In this document: piece after piece, positions 1-5,770 of the stretch | Position numbering within the stretch: the stretch's first letter is position 1 | How the letters are laid out: each line of letters begins with the position of its first letter | Source of the DNA: CBDUBU01 sp965365465 | GTDB lineage: Bacteria; Bacteroidota; Rhodothermia; Rhodothermales; DASSAV01 | NCBI GenBank assembly: GCA_965365465.1 | Contig: CBDUBU010000269.1 | Location: 1 to 5,770, forward strand | Length of the DNA: 5,770 bases | Direction: 5' to 3' | Translations under genes and position numbers: made by a program | Notes under the pieces: model-generated | What the model saw: only the letters and a program-made list of their open reading frames with translations | The model's database searches: none | Told to the model about the DNA's origin: nothing

Positions 1-195
1 CCGCCGGTAGTTCAGGGTGTTCATCTCCGCGATCGCGGAACGGATGTTTTCGATGACGGCATCCGGCGTGTCGGGTTGCTGGTACGTGCCGCCTTCACTC
101 AGGGGAGACTCCGGCGTGCGCGGGCTGAACAGGTCGCATCCCGAAACGGTCAGGAATAACGTGAAAAAGACGGTGATCAGGAGGCGCTTACGCAT
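1..195 (-). CDS. Lipoprotein of unknown function, N-terminal part (cut by left window edge)
   Basis: Only the first 65 codons are present; the frame is still open at base 1. The ATG at 195-193 opens a clear lipoprotein signal peptide: a basic n-region (MRKR, residues 1-4), a hydrophobic stretch (5-16) and the lipobox V17-S18-G19-C20. Signal peptidase II should cut before Cys20, which would carry the lipid anchor. The mature start, CDLFSPRTPESP, is a Pro/Ser-rich linker, followed from about residue 44 by a probable helix (PDAVIENIRSAIAEMN). An opening of the type 'P-x-T-P-x-x-V-I-x-N-hydrophobic' is common at the start of small exported domains of the NTF2-like kind, but too little is present to assign one. 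The gene begins 22 bases after the methyltransferase stop and has an AAAGGA motif 8 bases before the ATG, so co-transcription is likely. The lipoprotein call is well supported; the function is unknown. Confidence 0.85.
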   Translation of the reverse strand, partial: MRKRLLITVFFTLFLTVSGCDLFSPRTPESPLSEGGTYQQPDTPDAVIENIRSAIAEMNTLNYRR

Positions 196-203
196 ACGCG
201 GAT

Positions 204-209
204 TCCTTT
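204..209 (-). promoter_or_regulatory. Shine-Dalgarno-like site of the lipoprotein gene
   Basis: On the minus strand the bases before the ATG at 195 read AAAGGA followed by TCCGCGT. This is a good Shine-Dalgarno match at normal spacing and supports that ATG as the start. It is the only clear site of this kind in the window; the other starts are preceded by A-rich or pyrimidine-rich sequence. Confidence 0.6.
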
Positions 210-217
210 GCAAAGCC

Positions 218-1024
218 TCATTCCGCCGGGTTCGGCTTCCGGGCATACAGGATCAGCCGGGGAGAATCGGCTGTGAAAGGGCCTCCCTCGTAATCACCGT
301 ATGTCGCTGCCAGTTCTAGTCCGGCGGCTTGGTACAGCGCCTGAAAATCTTCCAGACGCAACAGGCGAACGGACTCCATGAAGGTCGTGACCTCTCCGTT
401 CGTGCGGAGGTTGATTTCTTTGTTGATCCGCTTCCGTTTTATCCAGCGCCGCTGCGTGATCTGAAGATCCCCCTCCGTACGAGTGTCCTCCGGTCTGAGC
501 CGGTCCAGCACGTAGGAAACGTTCAGGAAGTCCTGAAACAGCCAGCCTCCCGGTCGCAACGAGGACGCCATGGCGGAAACGGCGTCGAAATGGGCTTCCT
601 CCTCCTCGAAATACCCGAACGCCGTAAAGAGATTCACGACGCCGTCGAAGCACGCATCACATACCGGATCGCGCATATCCCGGCGGATGAAACGGATGCG
701 CAGGCCCTCCATGCGGGCGCGTTCGCGCGCCTGCGCGATGGCTCGCGCCGAAAGATCCGTGCCGGTAATCTGAAACCCTCGGCGGGCCAGGCTCCGCGCA
801 TGACGCCCCCTTCCACAGGCTACATCGAGAACCGAACTGCCGGGAACCGGCTGAACCACCCGTTCGAGCAGGTCGATCACCCGCTCGGCTTCCGTCGCGT
901 CGTGCTGCTTGTAAACGACTTCGTACTCGTCGCGGTCAAACCACTCCTGATACCATCTCCCGTCGTCAGCGTGAATCTCAAAAAAGGAATGGCCTGTGCT
1001 GCAAATCGAATGGCTATTGGTCAT
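218..1024 (-). CDS. Class I SAM-dependent methyltransferase, substrate unknown
   Basis: This 268-residue protein is probably a soluble cytoplasmic methyltransferase that uses S-adenosylmethionine. The Rossmann-fold motifs occur in order: motif I VLDVACGRG (65-73), the glycine-rich SAM loop; the acidic ribose-binding residue D90 in TGTDLS; D116 in RRDMRD, near the adenine pocket; motif IV FDGVVNLFTAFGYF (126-139); and the LRPGG turn (156-160) before the later strands. The N-terminal segment WYQEWFDRDEYEVVY (24-38) is the aromatic cap helix common in small-molecule methyltransferases of the Methyltransf_25/11 type. The C-terminal part (185-262) is beta-rich and could help form the acceptor site. 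Nothing in the sequence names the acceptor. The gene starts 18 bases after the ispH stop, behind an A-rich leader (GAAAACAAT), so it is probably in the same transcript. The start is the only in-frame ATG before residue 105. A role linked to isoprenoids or quinones is conceivable from position alone, but there is no sequence support for it. Confidence 0.88.
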   Translation of the reverse strand: MTNSHSICSTGHSFFEIHADDGRWYQEWFDRDEYEVVYKQHDATEAERVIDLLERVVQPVPGSSVLDVACGRGRHARSLARRGFQITGTDLSARAIAQARERARMEGLRIRFIRRDMRDPVCDACFDGVVNLFTAFGYFEEEEAHFDAVSAMASSLRPGGWLFQDFLNVSYVLDRLRPEDTRTEGDLQITQRRWIKRKRINKEINLRTNGEVTTFMESVRLLRLEDFQALYQAAGLELAATYGDYEGGPFTADSPRLILYARKPNPAE

Positions 1025-1042
1025 ATTGTTTTCAAAGTGAAC

Positions 1043-2278
1043 TTATGAGACCCTTGCCTCATCGAAAGGAGCGAGCGCGGCTTCAACCGTGTACGCATCG
1101 TCATACCAGCCGATCACGCGGCGAACGACCTCATCCAGCAGCGCATCCGGGCAGGATGCTCCTGCCGTCAGCATGATCTCAACAGGACGTACGGGGGGAA
1201 GCCAGTCTTCCGTTTCCTTTTCTACCTTCGTATGGATGTCAAAATGCCGGATGCGCTGTGGAGAAATCATTTCTTCGGCATCCCGTATGAAATAGGTAGG
1301 CATACGCTGCTCGCTCAACTCGACCAGATGGCTGGTATTTGAGGAGTTGTACCCTCCTACGATCAGTGCGAGGTCTGCGCCGCTTTCGATGAGGGCTGTC
1401 GTAGCGCTCTGGTTCTCATAGGTGGCATAGCACAGCGTATCGCTGGTATCCGCAAAATGCTCCTGAACCTGTTCGTCCCCGTAGCGGTCGATAACAGCCT
1501 GTCGTAACAGCGCGGCAATCTCCTGCGTCTCTGTGGCAAGCATGGTCGTCTGGTTGACCACGCCGATGCGTTGTAGATCGGCAGCCGGATCGAACCCTTC
1601 CGTATACCGACCTTCGAACCGTTCATGAAAGAACTCTGCCGGGGCCTCTCCCCGAATCACCCGCGCAAGGTCTGTCGCCTCCTCCAGACCACGCACTACA
1701 ACGACCGGCGCATCCCGGCGGGCGTGCGAGAAGGTCGCCCTGGTTTCTTCGTGCTGCCGCTTGCCATGCACAACTACCGTATAGTCCTTTTTTCCGATCT
1801 GGCTGCTCTTTTTCCACACCCGTTCGACGAAGGGACACGTCGTGTCATACAGGTATCCCTCAAGCCCCAGCCGGTTCATCACGTCGCGCACCTCCAGGGA
1901 GGCGCCGAACGCCGGGATGATGACCACATCGTCCGGGGTCAGGGATTCGAAAGGAATAAGCTGCTCCCCTGCTGTCGTGCGCAGAAACCGGATGCCGCGG
2001 CGGCGCAGATCGTCGTTTACATGCGGGTTGTGAATCATCTCGGACAGCAGGAAAACCCGCCGTCCAGGATTTTCTGTGAGCGCACGGTATGCGATCTCAA
2101 TGGCGTTTTCTACGCCATAGCAGAACCCGAAGTGGCGTGCGATCTTGAACCGAACCGGGCCGAAATCAAGCACCGAGGGGGTCAGGTCGCGTTTGCGCGG
2201 GTCCGTGATCCGTCGGGCCTCCTTGATCCTGGAGATGATCGGGCTGCCATAAAACGCAGGAACATCAAACTTCCGCAT
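1043..2278 (-). CDS. ispH: 4-hydroxy-3-methylbut-2-enyl diphosphate reductase, long plant/cyanobacterial-like form
   Basis: IspH catalyses the last step of the MEP pathway: reductive dehydroxylation of HMBPP to IPP and DMAPP, using an oxygen-sensitive iron-sulfur cluster in the cytoplasm. The three cluster cysteines are present: C53 (FGFCYGV), C148 (DTTCPFV) and C283 (DTLCYAT). Other active-site elements are also present: H83 (IHNPHV), H176 and E178 (QHEET), the NQTT loop (242-245), SSN (312-314) and S375 in GASCPD. C376 is an extra cysteine where short-form enzymes usually have Ala. At 411 residues it is about 100 longer than the E. coli type. The extra length is an N-terminal arm (1-43, starting FDVPAFYGSP) and an insertion near 211-235. 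The E. coli His74 position is Phe124 (PAFGAS), as I recall for the plant, cyanobacterial and Bacteroidota long forms. The ATG at 2278 fits the conserved N-terminus; no Shine-Dalgarno is visible. It follows a 132-base gap, so it may have its own promoter. Confidence 0.97.
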   Translation of the reverse strand: MRKFDVPAFYGSPIISRIKEARRITDPRKRDLTPSVLDFGPVRFKIARHFGFCYGVENAIEIAYRALTENPGRRVFLLSEMIHNPHVNDDLRRRGIRFLRTTAGEQLIPFESLTPDDVVIIPAFGASLEVRDVMNRLGLEGYLYDTTCPFVERVWKKSSQIGKKDYTVVVHGKRQHEETRATFSHARRDAPVVVVRGLEEATDLARVIRGEAPAEFFHERFEGRYTEGFDPAADLQRIGVVNQTTMLATETQEIAALLRQAVIDRYGDEQVQEHFADTSDTLCYATYENQSATTALIESGADLALIVGGYNSSNTSHLVELSEQRMPTYFIRDAEEMISPQRIRHFDIHTKVEKETEDWLPPVRPVEIMLTAGASCPDALLDEVVRRVIGWYDDAYTVEAALAPFDEARVS

Positions 2279-2410
2279 GGAATGACTGGTTGTATCTGAC
2301 AGAGCGAGGCTCTAACGCGCGATGGTTGGGGAGGTTCGTCCCCTCTCAGTCCCGGCGCTTCCCTCTGCCGGCTCCACGCTGCTCTCGGCGCTGGTCATCC
2401 TGACAACAGG
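2279..2410. other. Largest intergenic gap (tgt to ispH), possible promoter region
   Basis: This 132-base stretch is by far the longest spacer in the window and lies upstream of ispH. I see no open frame with recognisable protein content, no RNA gene, and no U-tract after a hairpin. No convincing sigma-70-like pair or Bacteroidota-type TTTG / TAnnTTTG pair is visible. A TTGTCA hexamer occurs on the minus strand near 2401-2406, but there is no -10 partner at a normal distance. Two small inverted repeats sit at its ends (listed separately). A promoter here is inferred from spacing only. Confidence 0.4.
2301..2313 (-). repeat. Short inverted repeat in the ispH leader
   Basis: On the minus strand AGAGC-CTC-GCTCT forms a perfect 5-bp stem with a 3-base loop, ending 22 bases before the ispH ATG. 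There is no T-run behind it, so it is not an intrinsic terminator. It could be a minor leader hairpin or chance. Confidence 0.3.

Positions 2411-2420
<10 letters not shown>
2399..2420 (-). repeat. Nested inverted repeats across the tgt stop codon
   Basis: In the minus-strand transcript the order is CAGGC-TGTA-GCCTG-TTGT-CAGG. The central GCCTG can pair with the CAGGC before it (5-6 bp, enclosing the TAG stop) or with the CAGG after it (4 bp). The two hairpins exclude each other. No U-tract follows, so a classical terminator is not supported. The element might protect the 3' end or be chance in GC-rich sequence. Confidence 0.35.
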
Positions 2421-3541
<1,121 letters not shown>

Positions 3542-3601
3542 AAAGATGAGGGGGTGATGCCTGAATACGTAGAAACAGCCTGTGGGTCTGGCGAGGAGCA
3601 G

Positions 3602-4987
3602 CTATCCGGGCGGCGGTTGCTCTGCCATGCTTTGCTCCGGCTCCGGTTGAAGGGCTTCCTCTTTTGCCGAGGCGACGGGCTTGCGGAGAAAATGTCTGCG
3701 GAACAGCCTTCGGTTTGGGCCGGCGGTGTTCCCGGAAGCCAGCTCAAGCGTCAGTTCATGCCGGAAAGATTTGTAGAACGTCATCAGCAGCGCGGTAACG
3801 GGAACGGCAATAAGCAGCCCGAAGAGACCCAGGAAATAGCCGAACACGAACAGCGACAGGAGAATCAGAACCGGATGCAGGCCCACCTGCGTGCTCAGGA
3901 TCTTGGGTGTAAGCACGGTTTGCTCTAGAATGGACTCACCCAGCAGCACGAGAAAGACGATCAGAGCCTTGACCAGCCACGGATCGCCGAACGTGATGGC
4001 GATGAGAATACCGATGACGTTCGTGATGATGATACCCAGGCTCGGAATCAGGTTCAGAACGCCGCCGAGCAGGCCGATCAGCAATGCAAACGGGACATCG
4101 AACAGCATCAGCGCCACCGAGACGTTGAAGGCTGCGATGCCGCTGATTATGAGCTGCCCGCGCAAATAGCTGCCGACCACGCTTCCGATTTTTACCAGAT
4201 ACTCGCGCTGTCCGCCAAAGGTCGGGAAAAGCCCCACCAGCCGGCGCTTGATGAAAGGATAGTCCTTGAGCGTGTAATACAGAATGACGGGAATGATGGT
4301 TGCTATGGTAATCAGCCCTAGCACCGAGCCAATATAGCCGATCAGCCCTTGCACGATGGCAGGAATGCCGCCTGCCACGATAGACGCCTGTTCCTGGATC
4401 GCGGCCATGATTTCGGCGATCAGGGCATCCTTTTCCAGGAGGCCGGCTTCTTCCAGACTGTCCAGCAACGTGGATTCCGACAGCCACTGACGCAGGTCCC
4501 CGAGACTGAGAAGGGTGCGCGCCGCCAGGTCTTCCAACTGGTTGACGAGGCTGGGCGCCAGCATCAGCACGACCAGCGCAACGGCGCCAACGACCACGAG
4601 GGTCACGAGCAGGGAGGATATCCAGCGCGGCACGCCGAAACGTTCCCGGACATAGGACACGCTGGGGTCGAAGAGGTAAGCCAGCACGTACACCAGCACG
4701 AAAGGAAACAGGACGCCGCTCAGCCTGTCCAGAAACCACAACGTCAGCAGGAAGCCGCCGGCCAGCAGCAGGGCTTTCACGGCCTGGTTCTTGCGAATCG
4801 GCCATAACAGGATCACGCCGGCTGCTGCGGTCAGAGGGGGGGTGAGAAAGCGTCCCTCGACGGGGAGCGTGTGCATTTCGTACAGCAGCGCCAGGAACAG
4901 CACGATGCCGCCCGTCATTAGGGCCGTCTCGAAGGCTGTGCTTCGCTGTTGCAGCGGCGCGCGTTTCGGTATGTCCCCGTCCTGCAT
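3602..4987 (-). CDS. AI-2E/PerM-family (DUF20) membrane transporter
   Basis: This is a multi-pass inner-membrane protein of the family containing E. coli TqsA, YdiK and PerM, often annotated as AI-2 exporter. Real substrates vary and are mostly unknown; some members act as ion/proton antiporters. The family core is clear: a helix pair around 72-106 ending AYLFDPSV, a helix 122-145, a long soluble segment with amphipathic helices (146-205), YYTLKD (237-242), SYLRGQLIISG (273-283), LNLIPSLG (311-318), the LGESILEQTVLTPKI stretch (349-363), and the GLHP...FG..G.LIAVP final helices (369-401). At 461 residues it exceeds the usual 340-370. The extra length is a hydrophobic pair at about 21-38 and 50-64 before the core, and a charged, Pro/Glu-rich tail (about 410-461, ending QPPPG). 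The gene starts 17 bases after the MCE gene, so they are probably co-transcribed. The family is certain; the substrate is not. Confidence 0.93.
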   Translation of the reverse strand: MQDGDIPKRAPLQQRSTAFETALMTGGIVLFLALLYEMHTLPVEGRFLTPPLTAAAGVILLWPIRKNQAVKALLLAGGFLLTLWFLDRLSGVLFPFVLVYVLAYLFDPSVSYVRERFGVPRWISSLLVTLVVVGAVALVVLMLAPSLVNQLEDLAARTLLSLGDLRQWLSESTLLDSLEEAGLLEKDALIAEIMAAIQEQASIVAGGIPAIVQGLIGYIGSVLGLITIATIIPVILYYTLKDYPFIKRRLVGLFPTFGGQREYLVKIGSVVGSYLRGQLIISGIAAFNVSVALMLFDVPFALLIGLLGGVLNLIPSLGIIITNVIGILIAITFGDPWLVKALIVFLVLLGESILEQTVLTPKILSTQVGLHPVLILLSLFVFGYFLGLFGLLIAVPVTALLMTFYKSFRHELTLELASGNTAGPNRRLFRRHFLRKPVASAKEEALQPEPEQSMAEQPPPG

Positions 4988-5004
4988 CTGACCGGAACCT
5001 GTAG

Positions 5005-5770
5005 CTACTGGTTGTTTGAAATCGGGGGTTGTTCCGTCTGCTCCAGAGGCGCAACAGCGGTAGGTTCTGCCGCTTCAGGAACCGGCAATGCGGCATCCCG
5101 CAGTTTCAGGCGCTGCTCCCATTCGTACAATTCCCGCTCTTTGGCCTCCAGCTTCTGGTAGCTCTGCATGATGGCGCGCTCGCGCACCTCGAAGGGGGCC
5201 TTTTCCATATACCCGCGCTCCTCGAAGTAACGCTTGAAGAGCCAGTTGTGCTTGGCTGCTTCCATCAGTTCGGCAAACCGGATCGCCCCGAGCGCTCCCC
5301 AGTTTGCGGCGTGCTCTGCACTCGTGGTGATGGCGCGCAGGTCGTTTGAAATGACCTGCAACGTATCTGCCGTCGAGAGAAACTTGTTGTAAACCCCCGG
5401 ATCGTTCAGCAGCATGGCAAAACTTCCTTCACCCCGGTCCACCTTTGCAAGAATCGAATTGACGCCTTCGGTGGCCTGCCCGGCCAGTTGCACGAGCGCC
5501 TCGGCGTTATCCCCCAGACTAGCCATCAACCGCTCCGTTTCGTTGGTGGCTTCAACGAAGTTGTTGTAGAGCGTCGGGTCGTAAATGATCTTGCCAATCG
5601 TGCCTTCTCCCTGCTGCACATCCAGCATGATCTCCTGAAAGGCAATGGCCGCCTGTTCAAACCGCTCCACCGATGCCATGGCGCGGTCTGCCACCTCGAA
5701 CGGATCAAAGGGGTCCACGCCCGGAATGTAGTCCCCCTCCTCGACAAGTCCTGCAATTTGCTCGTTGGCC
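5005..5770 (-). CDS. MCE/MlaD-family lipid-transport protein, C-terminal part (cut by right window edge)
   Basis: The frame is open to the window edge; 254 residues are visible from base 5769 down. A GTG at 5718 could be read as a start, but the preceding 17 codons continue the same protein (IPGVDPFDPFEVADRA), so the gene most likely begins outside. MCE proteins are periplasmic, anchored to the inner membrane, and move phospholipids or other lipids between membranes with an ABC transporter (MlaE/MlaF type). The beta-barrel MCE domain itself would lie upstream. What is visible is the helical tail: two repeat units (residues 54-71 and 113-130, both GEG...DP..YN.F), a segment NWLFKRYFEERGYME (175-189), a probable coiled coil (about 195-225) and a disordered Pro/Glu tail ending at TAG. 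I recall repeats of this kind and the 'N-x-L-x-x-x-Y-F-E-E-R-G' segment from MlaD-like proteins of Bacteroidota and relatives. The assignment rests on this tail, so it is good but not absolute. Confidence 0.78.
   Translation of the reverse strand, partial: ANEQIAGLVEEGDYIPGVDPFDPFEVADRAMASVERFEQAAIAFQEIMLDVQQGEGTIGKIIYDPTLYNNFVEATNETERLMASLGDNAEALVQLAGQATEGVNSILAKVDRGEGSFAMLLNDPGVYNKFLSTADTLQVISNDLRAITTSAEHAANWGALGAIRFAELMEAAKHNWLFKRYFEERGYMEKAPFEVRERAIMQSYQKLEAKERELYEWEQRLKLRDAALPVPEAAEPTAVAPLEQTEQPPISNNQ
5380..5433 (-). repeat. Protein-level repeat unit 2 of the MCE tail
   Basis: Residues 113-130 of the visible MCE protein read GEGSFAMLLNDPGVYNKF. They match the unit at 5557-5610 at 8 of 18 positions (GEG, DP, YN, F), with several conservative changes. 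The offset between the units is exactly 59 residues. Confidence 0.7.
5557..5610 (-). repeat. Protein-level repeat unit 1 of the MCE tail
   Basis: Residues 54-71 of the visible MCE protein read GEGTIGKIIYDPTLYNNF. This is the better-conserved form of the Gly-Glu-Gly / Asp-Pro / Tyr-Asn unit that recurs 177 bases downstream in the gene. Helical sequence fills the space between the two units. Confidence 0.7.

Noticed and set aside
329..1048. A 239-codon open frame on the plus strand opposite the methyltransferase
   Set aside because: The minus-strand frame has all the methyltransferase motifs in order; the plus-strand product shows no family features.
1625..2299. A 224-codon open frame on the plus strand opposite ispH
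   Set aside because: It is fully antisense to catalytic parts of ispH, with no family features in its product.
3542..3604. A possible fusion or stop-codon readthrough between the AI-2E-family gene and tgt, which share a frame with one TAG and 20 sense codons between them
   Set aside because: A shared frame has a one-in-three chance. The linker codons look random, and both proteins have their normal ends.
3936..5096. A long open frame (386 codons) on the minus strand in another frame within the AI-2E-family gene
   Set aside because: Its product is rich in Arg, Ala, Gly and Pro with no domain or membrane pattern, whereas the overlapping frame encodes a clear transporter. It is a product of GC-rich codon usage.
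5005..5718. A complete 237-codon gene starting at the GTG at 5718
   Set aside because: The same frame continues upstream to the window edge with MCE-like sequence, so this is an internal valine codon of a longer gene.

Overview
The window reads as a stretch of ordinary chromosome from a moderately GC-rich member of the Bacteroidota/Rhodothermota side of the bacterial tree (Rhodothermus/Salinibacter-like). Three things point there. The IspH is the long, plant/cyanobacterium-like form with the N-terminus typical of that group. The tRNA-guanine transglycosylase lacks the zinc-site cysteines, as I recall for relatives in that group. Most genes have no clear Shine-Dalgarno sequence. The lineage is inferred from protein features, not from a marker gene.

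All six genes lie on the minus strand, so they are read from right to left. In transcription order they are: the 3' part of an MCE/MlaD-type lipid-transport protein (5005-5770, cut by the right edge); an AI-2E/PerM-family membrane protein (3602-4987); tgt (2411-3541); a 132-base gap; ispH (1043-2278); a class I SAM-dependent methyltransferase (218-1024); and the first 65 codons of a lipoprotein (1-195, cut by the left edge). The other gaps are 17, 60, 18 and 22 bases, so two transcription groups are plausible: mce/AI-2E/tgt and ispH/methyltransferase/lipoprotein. The 132-base gap is the only one with room for a separate promoter. It holds small inverted repeats, but I see no convincing promoter or terminator.

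The genes do not form one pathway. The first two are envelope functions (lipid shuttling and a multi-pass exporter-like protein). tgt makes queuosine-modified tRNA. ispH performs the last step of the non-mevalonate isoprenoid pathway. The last two are a methyltransferase of unknown substrate and an exported lipoprotein. This looks like housekeeping sequence: I see no mobile element, CRISPR array, RNA gene or defence-like cluster, and no previously undescribed system. The points most worth checking are the loss of all four zinc ligands in Tgt, the repeat units of the MCE protein, and the extra ends on the AI-2E-family protein.
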